Counted from the stretch's first letter, positions 31,600 through 45,800 are shown. The stretch is 64,000 bases of DNA from Hemicordylus capensis (GCF_027244095.1 NC_069662.1:16766501-16830500), one strand, 5' to 3'. The notes: generated by a model not told the origin, from the letters alone. Translations and numbers: made by a program.

Positions 31600-33290
31600 T
31601 TTATTTAATTTATTTATTCATTCGACTTATATACCACCTTTCCTAAAGTGACTCAGGGTGGTTTACACTAAAATAAAAAAATACATAACAATTAAAATCA
31701 AAAACCATTTAAAAGCAGATTAAAATTAAAATTAGATTGATGTCTTTAAAAGCCAAGTTAAAAAGAGGAGTCTTTAAGGCTCTCCTTGAAGGCCTCCAAG
31801 GAAAATAATCCTCTCATAGCCACGGGGAGCACATTCTACAACCTAGGGGCGACAACTTAGAAGGCCCGATCCAAGGTCACCATCAGATGAATCGGTGGCA
31901 CCTGAAGATGGACCCCTCCTGATTATCTCAGTGAGCGGTGGAAATATCACTCCTTGTAGAGAAAGGCACTTTCTCAAGTACCCTGGACCTAAACCATTCA
32001 GGATTTTAAAGATAATAACCAGCACTTTGTACTTTGCCTGGAAACATATCCAAATGCAGCAGCTAGGGTTCTATCTGGAGCTGCCTAGTGTGATCATATC
32101 ACACCCATTTTGAAAGAGCTGCACTGGTTACCAGTGTGTTTCCAAGTCCAATTCAAGGTGCTGGTTTTGACCTTTAAAACCCTTAACGGTTTGGGCCCGG
32201 GATACCTGAGGGACCGCCTGCTCCCAAGGGTTGCTGCCCGCTTGATGAGATCATCTGAGGGGGCTCTGCTCTGAGTGCCGAAAATGAGGGAGGCTCGGTT
32301 GTCGTGCATGCGGGACAGGGCCTTCTCTGTTGTTGCCCCCAGACTTTGGAATGCTCTCCCAGTGGTCATTCACTCCTCAGACTCCATCATAGTTTTTAGA
32401 AAGCTTGTTAAATCTTGGCTTTTTATCTAGGCCTTTACATAATTGTTTCTATTGCTGTTTCTGAGTGTTTTACCCGTGTATAGTTTTTATCTTTGTATTA
32501 TATATATTTTAAATCAGATTTGTTTTATATTTTTAGCTTAACACTTTTAGTTGTTGTTTTTTATTGTATATTTTTTTAATTTTTGTAAACTGCCTTGGGA
32601 TTGTTTTTAATGAAAGGCGGTATATAAATTTAACAATAAAAATAAGATAATAAATAAATACCGGAAGCCAGTGCAACTGTTTAAGAACAGCCCTAATGTG
32701 ATATCTCTGGGGTACCCCAGAGACTAATCTGGCTGCTGCATTTTGAACTAACAGAGGTTTTTGAACTATATACAAAGGCAGCCCTACACAGAGCATATGG
32801 CAGTAGTCCAACCTGGAGGTTTCTAGCTGGTGTACCAATGTTTTCAGGTCATTCTCCTCAAGAAACAGGCGGAGTTGTCAAATCAGTCACAGCTAGTAAA
32901 ATGTGCTTCTGGCCACAGCCTCAATCTGAGGCACCAAGGTGAGAGCCAGGTCCAAGATGACTCCCAAGCTACGAACCTGTTCTTTCTGCGGGAGTGTAAC
33001 CTCATCCAGAACAGGAAGTTCTATTCCGTCTTGCAGATTATGACCCCCAACAATGAGCACCTCCATCTGGCTTGGATTCTGCTGATTCAGATTCAGTTTA
33101 TTAATGCCTTTAGGCAGGCATTTAAGGGGCTAATACCATGTTCTGATATTGATGACAAAGAGAAATAGATTGGGGTGTCATCAGCATATTGATAACACCC
33201 AGCACCAAATCCCCTGATGACCTCACCCAGTGGTTTCATGTAGATATTAAAAAGCATTGGTGATGGAATGGAACCCTGAGGCTCCAGTCC
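31600..33290 (-). mobile_element. L2-like LINE, interrupted by a second copy
   Basis: On the minus strand the far part (32830-32660) gives ETSRLDYCHMLCVGLP, VQNAAARLVSGVPQ and LKQLHWLPV, typical of the L2 or a related clade just after the reverse transcriptase. The 3' UTR resumes at 32050-31600 after an insertion in the opposite orientation. A further piece of the same 3' UTR lies at 33296-33530. Frame is broken. Confidence 0.6.
32055..32655 (+). mobile_element. L2-like LINE fragment, nested in opposite orientation
   Basis: The plus strand reads LKELHWLPVCFQVQFKVLVL and LNGLGPGYLRDRLLP, then a 3' UTR ending GGCGGTATATAAATTTAAC and an A-rich tail. It splits the minus-strand LINE between ...GCCTGGAAACATA and CCGGAAGCCAGTG. 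Confidence 0.65.
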
Positions 33291-33295
33291 TCTCT

Positions 33296-33530
33296 GGAAT
33301 TGAATAAAACTCTGGGCAGTTTACAGTTAAAACCCAACAACAATTAAAACCTTAAATCATATAAAACAAATTGAAATAACCATCAATAAAACTTTAAAAC
33401 ATTATAAACTAAAAGCCTGATAATATATGTGTTTTCTAAAGCCACTTAAAAATAGCCAGAGATGTGGAGGTTCTGATTTCATTTGGGAATGTGCTCTAGA
33501 GCCCTGGGGCAATCCTAGAGAAAGCTCAGT
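33296..33530 (-). repeat. L2-like 3' UTR fragment
   Basis: Similar to 31650-31900 of the neighbouring LINE (AAAGCCACTTAAAAATAG, GGAATGTGCTCTAGAGCCC). Confidence 0.5.
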
Positions 33531-33706
33531 TTCGGGTTGCCACCAAACGAGTTGGTGGCAACTGCAACCAGACCTCCCCTATTGATCGTATTAGGCAGTG
33601 GAGTTCATGAAGAACTTGATGCTGAGAACACTAGCTGTCGAGCATTAATCCCCCCTACTTCACCACTTTTCCTTAACCTTTCTCCACCCCTCTGTTTTCC
33701 AACCAG

Positions 33707-33824
33707 GTCTCCCACACTCTTTGGCCTTCAGCATCGACACAGAGACTCCCATGATTTTCAAAGGTGATGCAGCTGCGCAGTTCGGCTATCGTGTTATCCA
33801 GACAAAATCGAATAGTGCATCCTG
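33707..33824 (+). CDS. ITGAL: integrin exon 2
   Basis: Mature N terminus region [19 protein letters not shown] and FGYRVIQ. Phase 1 entry, leaves in phase 2 within a Trp codon. Donor GTGAGA. Confidence 0.85.
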
Positions 33825-36800
33825 GTGAGAGCAGAACGAAATATGTGTGGTGATATCCAGTTTCATTTCAACAAAATCAGCCACATGTCTGTGAATATTA
33901 ATTTTAAAACACTGAATGGATCTTCCCTTTCCTCCAACAGGTTGGTAGTGAGTGCCCCTCTGCAAAACAACGGGACGGGATCCCTTTCCCGCTGCTCTTA
34001 TGACACAGGGAAGTGCCAGCCGGTGCTTCTCTCGAGTAAGTATAAGGCAACATACATTTGTGTCCTGATTCCTTCTGGAGGATGATAGTTGTAAGTTTGA
34101 TTCTTCTCCCTCAAGAGAAAGCAAGAGGAACTCTTGGGAGCATATCTACCCTACAAATTTATACTGGTTTTGTATGAGTTGTGGCTTCCCTTTTAAAATC
34201 CGGAGAATTGTATTGAACATTTTCTGATAGGAATCCTGTTTTCATTGCACGACAGTTCCCGATATTCCCTAGAACTTTTTTGCACGGTGCTTTTATTTCA
34301 AATCTCTCCTGGAAGGGAATGTGTGCTTTTACACTTCAGCCAGATTATCCCCGAAGTCCCTGTGAGATCTTTGGGAGCACTTCACACAAAACTTGGATTT
34401 TTCCTTCCGAGTTCAAGCTTAGCTCACTTTATGTCCGGGGTAAAAAATCCCTGTATTTCAGTCGCTTTGGGGGGATAAAGCAAGAGCAGCTGTAAATCAA
34501 GCTTTTGAGATGCAAATAGGAAGCTGCATTCTGTAATGCCGCGATTCTTATTCAAAGTGGCTTCGCTCATGGCATACTCTGAGAGCTGAAGCACTATGTG
34601 AAAAACTCCCTGGGAGTTATTCACACATGGCTTCATGCCATGAAGCAGTATCTGAAGCAGATTCGCTCTTCATAGCAGATTTGCAGATGTTTAATTTGGG
34701 GGATTAAATGGACAGTTCACACAGGGTCAGCTCCTCTCCGCAATCCCTGCAGATCTTTTTCCTGTGCGCGTTCCCACCACTTGCTTTGGGTTTTTTATCC
34801 AACCAGTCCCATCAGGAGGAGGTGAGAGAGCTTTTGTTCTTGTTCTCATTCTCTCTGTGGCCCCTCTTCCTTCCTCAGCCAGCCATTCTACTTCTTTCCC
34901 CCATGGATGGTGTGAAATGCTACTCCTCTTTAGCAAGCCTTCCTGGCAGCTTTCTGCAGACAGGGACATGTGCACCACAGTTGGGTTCACACCAGAGTGC
35001 AGAAATGCTTCTGTGATTCAGCAGAGTTAAGGGTGCCTTCTGTGCTTAAAAGCATCTCCTGTGAGGAACTGTGGCCAATGTCTCACTTGCTCCCAATTTG
35101 TGACCTCAGCACAGCACCCCTGTAGGAGCTGGAGAGGGCTTTCTCCGCTGAGAGTGGTTTGTGAGGAATAGCCTCCACCCAAGGGGACATCTGTGTGCGT
35201 ATTATGTAGGCTGCCTGGTTCTAATTTAACCTGACAGAAACATGAGCTGAAAGCACCCTCTCCACAGAATTGCATCAATCTGCCACAACCCCTTCCCCCA
35301 CCCAACCCCCAGGGCTTGCAAATCTCCTTTGCTGACACCTGGGTGGATTTCAAGTGCAAGTTTGGAAAGAAGCCGCTGCACACATCACAGAGAAACTTCG
35401 GGGCATAACAGAAGCCTCAGTTCTCCCCCTCCCAAAGCCACTGGAAAGAAAGGATTTTTTTAAAAGGACATGATTCGGGCTAAGCCATAATGTGCAGCCT
35501 TGATTCGGGGGAAAACAGAGTCTTGTCTGTACTGGTCCCTGATAGCCCGGAGCGACTTCAGGGTAAATGCAGCTAATATGTGGACTGACCCACTCCATTC
35601 TGACGAGATTCAAAGTAAAAGCCCTGTGTGTAAAGCCTCCTGGGGCTTTTACACACAACAGGTTTTACGGGGAGGCTTTACTGCAAACTCGAAGTTGTCC
35701 CCAAAATCCAACACAAATAGTGGATTTTTAAAATCCTGGATATAAATCAGGTTACACTCTAATGCACAGCGAATAACTTGAATTGTGTGTGAACTGCTCC
35801 CTGATAACTCACAGGGACTTTGGGGTAAATCTAGCCGATAGGTGAATTCACCTCCTCAATTCCAGAGGAGATGGGAGTTAAAGGGTTTTAAAAGCCTGTG
35901 TGAAAAGCTTCCTGGGCATTTTTCACACTGCAGGCTTTACCGCGAGTTTACTGTGAGGCTTTACTGCAAATTCAAAGTTGCCCCCCAAACCAATGCAAAA
36001 AGTGGATTCCCCCCCCCCCGGATATAAATCGGGCTACACTCTTAATGCACAATGAAAAACCTGAATTGTGTGTGAAGTGCTCCCTGATAGCTTGCAGGGA
36101 CTTTGGAGTAAATCTGGCTGATATGTGAACGCACACCTCCATTCTGGAGGAGATGTGAACTAAAAGCCCTGTGTGGTGTGAAAGCCCTGTGTAAAATGCC
36201 CTGGAGCTTTCCTCCATGGGACTTCCAGTTCTTGGAGTATCTGATGAGGAAAGCCACTTCGAATGAAAAACTTGCAGCATCAGGAAAACAGCCCCTCCCC
36301 TCTCTACAGAGCAGGTCAGGATAACTAAAAATCTGTAGCAACTTAATCCCTGCCTGGCTTTGTACAAGTCCTTATTCAGAATCCTTTCTTTTCAGCTTCT
36401 GGTTCAGGCAAAGAATTGAAAACAGTTTCCAGGCTTTTTGCTCTTTGAAAGTTTTTGGAGCGGGGACATCTTCCAGACCTGCCCCCTCTTGCACTGGACT
36501 TCTCTCTGGACTCCTAAACACTCCCAATATATGCAGTTTTAGACTTCTAAACACTCCCAATATATGCACTTTCTCTGCCCGTCAATTCCTCAGCTCAGCC
36601 AATTGGAACAGACAAAAAATGCCCTCTCTTTTAAAAAAAATCTCCTTTCCCTCCAAAAGCCAACTGTCACAGTGCTAAACCAAAAGTGAAACTATAGAAA
36701 AACAAGATTGGATTTTTGACCCCAAACAGAGACCAGCCAACATTCTATACGGTTTGTTGTTGAACTACAACTCCCATCATCCCCAGCCACAATAATTGTG

Positions 36801-39800
36801 GCTCGGGATGATGGGAGTTGTAGTTCAACAACAGCTGGAGTGCCAAGGTTCCCCACCCCATACAATGGAGAAGAGGTTTGTTCCTCATTCCCACCCTTCT
36901 CCTCAAGTGGAACACTTACAAGTGTGCAGGGCCCGGGGCAAATCAGCCAGGACCCCCTTCCAGTTAATTCTAATGGGGGTTAAAAGAGTGGGGCCAAGGG
37001 CGGTCGCCCTGCTTGCCATGCCCTAAGGACAGCCCTGACACTTACCCTAGCAAAGGGTAGGTGTGCAACGTCCAGGCAAAAAGTTAAGTCTTAGGTTCCA
37101 ACATTATGGCTTTAGAGTGCACCAGTGATGAAGTTTTCTTTGCCAGGCATATACTGTACCTGCATCTGGGATTCTTGCCATTTCCATGACCACTTTTGCC
37201 ATTTAGAGCCCAAAATCCCCATAGTCTGTGACCACTGTATAACATGGTGGTTAGTCCACAAGGTTAACTGCTGTTCATAGATACAAAGTCTGAATATGTC
37301 CATATTCCACACTGTCAGTTCTCCTTCTTGGGTTTCCCCCCTTCCCTTGTACACTTGGGAAAGTTAAACTCAGAGTTTATTTGGTTAACCATTAGCTGGC
37401 CAGCTATATCAGTGGCCGCTGCCCATATCACGTTTCCAGTTGCTTTGCCTTTAAATCTCAGTTCAGTGTCTCTAGGGTGTTGGCAATACATCAGACCAAG
37501 CAAGTCCACGACCTTCTCCTTGGGACCTGCCTTGGCTCCTTGCAACCATCTACCCAACAAACATAACATTTTAATGTCAAATTGACTTCGAAATTTTCCA
37601 GGTTGAAACACTCTGATTTCAAACTCTTTCCCCAACCAAAACTTTGGATGCCCAAGCTCTTTGAACATGACACAAGTAACATCCTCTTCTGCAGGCATGC
37701 TACTACAACCCTTTGCCAGATCCCCATCCATCACATTGGGTACACAACCCATGTACTTACCCTCCTGGAGATCATGGTTCTGCTCAGCCCATTCAAAGGT
37801 GGCAAGAAACACCTAGGGATCCTCTCTTAGAGGCTTTACACACAGGCCTTCTACCCCCAAATCTCTTTCGGGAGAGTGTGTGCGCGCATTCACACACCAG
37901 CCAAACTTACCCCAAAGTCCCTTCTTCCTCCCAACAGCTCTCTAGGACACACCTACCTGGTGTGCTGATTGGCTGAGCCCTGGAGTTCACCAGCCTGTCA
38001 GTTCTGGGACACATCCTTGGTAAACTGCTCTCCTTACTTTGCCCCCCGCTCACCGCCACACCTTTTGTGGACATGTTTTGTGTGCACAGAGCATGTGGTT
38101 GAGCAATTCAGGTTTCAGCACCCTCTTTCAAGGCTCTAGAAGTTAACCCTTTAGGCCTCCTGATTCTAGTACATAATGCACATGCACATAAATACACACA
38201 GATGGACACACAAGGGCAGTGCACTGCTTCCCATTCATCCCTTCTGCATAATAATCTTATTGAGAGTAAAAGTCTGATCTAAACTATCATACGTTTGCCA
38301 TACATTTGCCAGTGTAGTGTAGTGGTTAGACTGTTGGAATAGGACCAGGGAGACCTGAGACCTCAAATCCCCATTCGGCCATAGAACTCACTGAGCGACT
38401 CTGGGCCATTCCCTAACCTACCTCACAGGGTTGTTGTGAGGATAAAATTAACTACATACATCGCTCTGGGCTCCTTACAGAAAAAGTGGGGTATAAATGT
38501 AAAAATAAATAGTGAGATCCACTGTGAGCTGAAGCACTGTCATAAAAAGTCTTGACATTTATTTTTAAGAAGGAAAGTGGATAGGTGCTCCAAAATATAC
38601 AAAGAACTTCATGCTTCCAGGGGTGCCCCATTAATGGTGCAAGCCTTCCCTTGTACCATTAATGGGGCACCTCTGGAAGCATGACATTCTATTTATAGAG
38701 CACCTATAAATGCAGGACCTATAAATTCCAGAGCACCTATAAATGCAGCATGCGGCAGCAAGGTTGCCACCGGGGCACCTCTTCAGGACCCCCCTGACAC
38801 TTGCAAGCTTTGCAAGCAATGCCTCTCCTCACACTCCTTGAAAAGTCTGCAAGAAGCACGAGAGGAGGAAAGAAGGTGTGCCTTGCCCCCACGCACTCAC
38901 TCGGAGATTTAATTCCTAATGCATCAGTTCCCAAACTCTTCCTTTACGTGAACCACTACATCGTCATGGAAAGCTTTTGTGGACTACCACATAAGCAAGC
39001 CGTTTTAAACATTTTGAACACCGCCTATGGCTGACAGGGTATTAAAAACTCAGCTATTTCTAACCATTTATTCATGGATGAAACATACATGGATGTTTCT
39101 CCGGAGGATTACATTGCAAATAATAATGTAACACTGAATATGATACATAAGAGGCACACAAAATATTATTATTGCATTATCCCCCCCTGCCCCACAGGTC
39201 ACCTGCAGTACCTTTGTGGAGCACCAGTGGTCCCGACGGACCACAGGTTGGGATCCCCTGAGCTAGAGACTCGGAGGGAGGGAGCTGAATCCCCCTGAAG
39301 AATGACAGTTGTAGCAACTTGCATGGAAAAAAACTGAACAATGCGTTCTGAAGGGGCAAAAATAGGGACAGTGATTTACCAGGGACAGATTCCAGAAAAT
39401 AGGGGCTGTCCCAGCCTATGAAGTACAACTGCCTTTCTCAGGCTGTGTGGATGCACTCATGAAATAAGTTTGTGATGCAGGGGAAAACTCTCCTAATATC
39501 TCTCATTCTTCTGTGTTTCCTTCCACACGCCATCTACCTTTCCCTTCAACAAAGACACCTCTGGAATATCTCTGGGCCTCTCGCTGGCTGCTGACGAAAC
39601 ACATGATTCCAAAATAATAGTAAGTAAGACCGGAATGGGATCCTATTTAGTTGGCAGGGGCCTACCTGGGTCTGCAAATAACCTGACCCTCCCAGTTCAG
39701 AAAGGAGGAGGAGGGCGCTCTCCCAAGTGTGGCTGAGGCCTAAGTAGATCAGCTTCAATGTTAGAGTGCATGCACGGCTGCTAATCCTTCCTTTCCAATA

Positions 39801-42800
39801 ACAGGCTTGTGGTCCAACTTGGAAGCAGCGGTGTCAGGACCTCAATTATCTGAATGGAATCTGTTACATCATGACCAACTTTGATCAAAACTTACAAGAG
39901 ATCCGTCCAGCTTTCCAAGGTGAGGTTTGAGAGAAACCTTGTTCCTAGCACATCCACTGTTCCTCCTAGCACTTCATGAGCCTTGTTCAGACATTATGTT
40001 GTGCCTGCATTCAGACTGATGTCTGTTCTTAGTTGGGCCTTTTTAAGACCCTTTTAAAGACTTTTAAGAGGGCCGGAGGCAGAATGTTCATTAGAGGCCT
40101 TCCCCTTTCTTCTCTGTAATTGACACACAACATATTATGTATGTGGTGGAACATTTGGGCAATTGCTCAAGTGTACAAATTGTGCAGAGTTGTGTGACAG
40201 TCAATGGCGGAAACTGCATAGGCAGTATAGGCAGCTGCCTTTGGCGGCAAATCTTGGGGAGCAGAATCTTGGAGGGAAACTTAATTCTTTCCTCCCCAAC
40301 CTTGAACAATGCTGCTGTGTAGCGGCAGAGGCTCCACCGCCTCCTAAAGCATCACAGGAGGTGAGGTCGGGCACTGGAGGATGGCTAGGCTGAGGAGTGT
40401 GGCGGTGTAAAGGGGAAGAGAGCGCGCGCAGTTTGGATGAGATGTTATCTTAGACTATGATTCCTCTTTTTCTTTTCTGGATGGATACTCTGTGCCTTTT
40501 ATTCACTCCATTACAGCCAAAAAGCCAACACGTGCAGCTTTTCACATTTGCTGCATTTCTGTACTGGGAAGGGGCTGTTGCTGATGGGCCTGCCAGCCAT
40601 GGGGCTGTTGAAGGCTCAGAGCATCTGTCAAGGCAGAAAGTTGTCAGTCCTGTTTGAGGGATCCTGGACAAAGGGGGATAGATTAGGGGACAGTGCCTGT
40701 GCACAAGGGGGATGGGTTACATGACCATAATTGTCGTGTGTGTATTGGGTGGGAAGGCACCTGGTGGGACACTGTGGAAAACAGGATGCTGGACTGGATA
40801 AGCCTTGGGCTTGATCCAGCAGGGCTGCTTTTATGTTCTTAAGGCATCTCTGTAGACCAGTTGATGTATCGGGGTACCCTTGACCCCAATAGGGGAGGTT
40901 CATTCCTGGGCGGATGGAGCCCAATAATCAGCCCAGACGAGAGGACTTAAGATCAATATTTTATTTGCTCTTAAGTAGCAAAGGTGCTGCTTGGCTCACG
41001 CTCAAAGCAGGACAAAGACTTGATACAGAAGCAGCACATTTATACACCCAAGCAGTCTTAAGAAAACGGTTACAGATAGTTACAGAAAAAGAAACAGTTA
41101 TATGTCATAGGTCATAACTCATGGTTAGTTCCCCTTTCGTCTGGAAATGGGTCCGGCATTAGGTCATAAATCAGTCGGACAAGCAGTAGGCTTGCTGAAC
41201 TACAACTTCCATTATCCCCCGCCACAAAATGATGGGAGTTGTAGTTCAGCAACATCTGGAGGTACCCAGGTTAGGAACCTCTGCTGTAGACTTTAGAGGT
41301 GGAGAGAGATGAATATCTCACATAGATAAGCCAATAGCATGATCTCTGTTGGCTTTTAATCGGTTTCTGGGCCTGATTCAATGTGTTGCTTTTAGTCGTT
41401 AAAGCATAGGCAGATTATGGGAGAGGCAGTGGAGGCAGCTGCCTACGGCGGCAAATATCTTCCCAGCGGCATTTTTTGAAAGAAAAAAAATCTGTTTACA
41501 TTTGTGTTTTTATTGTATCGTCTCTCACTTATGACGGTGGCAGCAGATTGGGTGCATGCGGGATGCAAAGGGAGAGACACATTGCAGCAGCGTAGAGAGC
41601 AAGCAGGCAGCGATCGCATAGCTCCCGCGTCCCAACCCAAGCCCTCGTGCACATGCCGCCTCCCAAATTATGATGGCAGCAGTGGGGTTTGTGTGGGATA
41701 CAAAGGGAATGGTGGTGGAGAGGGTGGCGAGAGCTCCTATCCCAAGCCCACCTACCTCCCAAATGCAAGCGATTGCCATATTTGGTGCCTCTTTGCACAC
41801 ACATGCGTGTGCAGAGAGGCCTGAAATAGGACGATGGCTTGCATTTGGGAGGTAGGCGGGCTTGGGATAGGAGCTCTTGCCACCTTCTCCGCCACCAATC
41901 CCTTTGTATCCCACACAAACCCCACTGCTGCCGCCATAATTTGGGAGGTGGGTGGGCAGGTGCAACAGGAGCTTGTGCTGCCGCACTACTGTGTGGTGGC
42001 AATCTAAATGTTAAAAAGTAGAATTGAATCCGCCCCCCTTCCTCCCTTGCTGCTGGGATGGCAAATCTTTGGCCGCCTACAGGCAGCGAAGAGCTTAATC
42101 CACCCCTGTGTTAAAGCCCTCATGCAGGGGTTCTCTGCCTCCTCCAGAGGTTGGGCGACAACTCCCACCGTCCCCAGCCACAATGGCCAAATGCAGGTGG
42201 GCATGGGAGAAAGAGGACCTTCTCCGTTGCGGCCCCTGATCTTTGGAATTCCACGCTTGTTAACTTGCTATTTCAATGGGTCTTGGGGGCACTGTCTGGC
42301 TTTGGTGACATTGCTGATGCTGAAATAAAGTAACTGCAAATCTATGAATCTGCTCAGTTTATTGTTCTGATGAGTTTATATCTTCTGTGTTTGGAGTGGG
42401 GGTGGTTCCGTGGAATCGATGTCTTCCTGTTTGAGTGCGGGTTCTTTGCTCAAGGAGGTAAAGTGTGGTTTTTCATTTCAGGGGCAGCGTTTCTGAGAGA
42501 GGAATTGGAGATAGGGTTAAACTCTTCCATCTCACCTCTCCGTCCATCAGCTCAGAGTTAGACTGCTACCGATAGAACTCTAGATATGGGGGGGGGGGGG
42601 CAGAACAAGCCTTTAAAGTTAATATTTGCACAGACTGTATAAAAATAGACATATTTAATCTATTGTCAGTTTGTTTTCTGAAGCATAATTTTAAGAGAAA
42701 GATCCAACCCGAGTGGTGTTTGGAATCTGTAACCTGAACAATGCCTGTAGATCCTAAGCTACAAAAGAGGAAACATCAAAAAAAGGAAAAACCTGTTTTT

Positions 42801-45800
42801 AGGGTTGATGGGGAAGACGATTGTTTTTAATTCAGTGGAACTGGACTTCTGCCCATAGTAAAACTGGGAAAGACACTCAGAGGCTGAAGGAGGAGGTTAA
42901 ATTGGCAAAGTTGCTATAATTAGAAGATCCTTATTTCCCCTCTGCTGGTGGAAGGATAAGTCTATAGTGAAGGAAAAGACTGGATAAAAAGAGAAAGTTA
43001 TCCTTGCTTTGTTTTATGTGTTTATGTATTTTAAAACCTCTGCACTGCCATTCAGCAAAGCTCCCAGGGTGGTTTCCAGAAAACAGGTACACAATATACA
43101 CAATTGTTGAAAATAATGACTTGAGATTTCAGCCTGTCTGAAAATTCCCTTGCCAAGGCACTTTCCAGATCAACCCTTACCACAGTGTCAATACGGATCT
43201 GCAAAGTGTGCTTCCATTCTTCCTGTGTTGTGACACCACAGTCCCTGCACTGACAGCAAGGTGCTGTTCACATTTCCGATACCCTACTTCAGATTTTATC
43301 TTTTCGATTTAGAGTTATGTTGCAGGTCTGTTGCAGAAAAATAGCTGTATTTTCCTGTTGTAGGAAGTTTGAGATTCTGGGGGTCATTTTCAATACAATC
43401 CTGCCAAGCTGAAACATTTTACTGCTGTTCTAGGGTGTAATCGGAAAGCACCCAGGTAGAACTGGATGTGTGCAATTAATTTTGCTCTTGGGGCCTGAGA
43501 ATCTGCTTTGCATCCAGAAGACCTCAGGTTCACTCCCTGGCATCTCCCAGTAGGGCTGGGAGACACTTCTTAGAGAAGCCACTGCCAGTCAGTGTAGACA
43601 ATACTGAGCTAAATTGGACCAATGGTCTAACTCGCTGTAAGATGGATTCCCCTGTTTCTCTATTCATTCAGAATGTTTTTCTGGCGTGGATGCTGTGATC
43701 TTATATGATGACTCAGGGAGCATCTCTAACCCTGACTTTAAGATCATGAAGAACTTCATTGTGACACTTATAGAGTCTGTGCCTAAAAAGAATGTACAGG
43801 TAAGAGCAATGGAAAGATGTCTCTGGGGGCACAGCATGGGGTTGAGACTTATTCACTCCTACAGTGAAGGTGACTGTATGTTGGTTTGTATGCCAATCAA
43901 AACCAGGTATTGATTATTAGAACAGCCCAATATTCCACAGTGGAGATTTTTTAATTTCCTGCCAAGTCATAGCCCATATATGATAGATAATTAGTATATT
44001 TTCAAGGTTTCTTTCCAAGTTATTAATACCAAATTCTCAATTACCATGTATAAATGTAAGTTAGGGAATTAGAGATATACACAGGATCTCTGCCGCCTTC
44101 ATAATATTGCTGAAATAGTTCCCGAGTATAAAGATATAGTATAAGGCATTATATTTTGAAGGATCAGGCTTAAGAGCTGAAGAAACTTTATCCGTAATCA
44201 TAATCGAGCATTTCCTAGTGAACCATGATGTAACACATATTTTTTTCTTTTCCAATTAAATCAAGTTATTAATTTAGCAGCTATTGTTACTCTTTGCATG
44301 AAATTGCTTAGTATATATTATTATGACAGAGGAATTCATAACTGTGAATTCCTTTCTGCTCAATGGTGCTGGCTTTAGTATGGTGCCTAACCACTCCTGG
44401 CCTCTGGGCTGTTAGTTGTAGGAAAAAATGTTGGAGCTAGGACCCTGGCAGTATCAGCTCTCAGCTGCAATGTCTCATAGTGACCACTGGCGGTGGGCGG
44501 GGGGGTTAGAGTCATGGATAAAGGTGCTCCTTCCTCCCTTCTTTGTTCTTCCAGTGTTAGTCTCCATTTTGTCTCTCTAGAGATGGCTGTTTGTTTTGGT
44601 CTCTCTCTTCAGCCATGAGCTACAGCTGAAATAAGCTGCAGGCTCGTTCACATTTGTTTGTAACCTTTTTCTTTAAATAAATCCTTGTAGTTCTTCAGTA
44701 CTAAATAACTGTTTCAAGACCTCTTGCTTTGCTGTTTTCTCACCAAACTAGTTTTGCTTTGCTATTTGGGGACTGAACTGCCATTCTTCCCCTGCAAAAA
44801 ACAGCCCCCAAGATGATAGAAGTTGACCATTTGTACTTTAACTCTCTGAATCATGGGAGGTTGGCCATAAATTTCAATTGGGTATGATGGGAAGTGTGGC
44901 CCAGCCACATCTGGAGAGACTCAGGTTGCCCACCCCTTCTCTAAATTCAACCACTGAAGCCAAGTTCACTTCTTGTGGAATGCTACCAGTTGCCTATTGC
45001 ACTGGCAGCACCAGAAAAGGGGGGGGGCACAGAAGGAGCAACATCAGGGGCATCGCGAGATTGCTCGTGGCCCTGGGACAAGCCACCAAGGCTTCTGCAC
45101 GTGCTAGCCACACCCCTCCCTGCATCATCATGACGATGCAGGCAGCAGTGCTCAGGAGGGAGAAAACGGGAACACTCAGCTGGTGAAGAATGCAATTTGC
45201 CAGCTGGAGAGGGCACGGGACTGCCATGCATTTGTTCCAAGCGCCAGCCGCGCCCCATTTGTCATGCCATGGTAATGGAGCGGGTAGGGTGGGATGAAGG
45301 GGCACCGTGGGAAGGTGAGGGGCCCCCATGGCATCCCCCCCCCAGCCCCTGTGGTCTAGTTACACGTTCCTCCACCACTCCATTATCTCTACCTGCCTGA
45401 TCAAAATGTATTTGGGAGGGCCAAGCTTTGTCCCACAAGTTAGGCTTCTGACATTCTGACAGCAGCATCTCAGTGGCTTGGAAGGGAACCTCCAAAGATC
45501 TCTTTATTTGAATGGTGATCATAAAGAAGATAAATGCTTGAGCATGTATATGAAAAATGTCTTTCCTTCAAATAACCACAAGGGCCCAGCAATGACGTGG
45601 GGGCGTGAAACACCCTCCTTGAAGCTTCCACCTCAGAGAAGCCAATCAAAATGAGTGATGATGGATTTAAAAAGAAGAAAAAGAAGAAGGATTTGTGGTG
45701 GTGGTGATGGTGGGGAGTTGCATCTCGTGCCTGGGCTATGATGTTGATGGCAACATGGATTTTATTTTTGCTACTAATTATGTGGGTCTGGTTGTGTCTA

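Noticed and set aside
40863-41160. Possible solo LTR on the minus strand
   Set aside because: TTTATT and a plausible layout were seen, but no clear TG/CA ends, duplication or second copy.
41529-42002. Overlapping 150-residue frames on both strands
   Set aside because: They are mirror readings of the foldback hAT palindrome, with no conserved motif.
44410-44760. Possible LTR end with AATAAA
   Set aside because: No partner repeat, boundaries or duplication could be defined.
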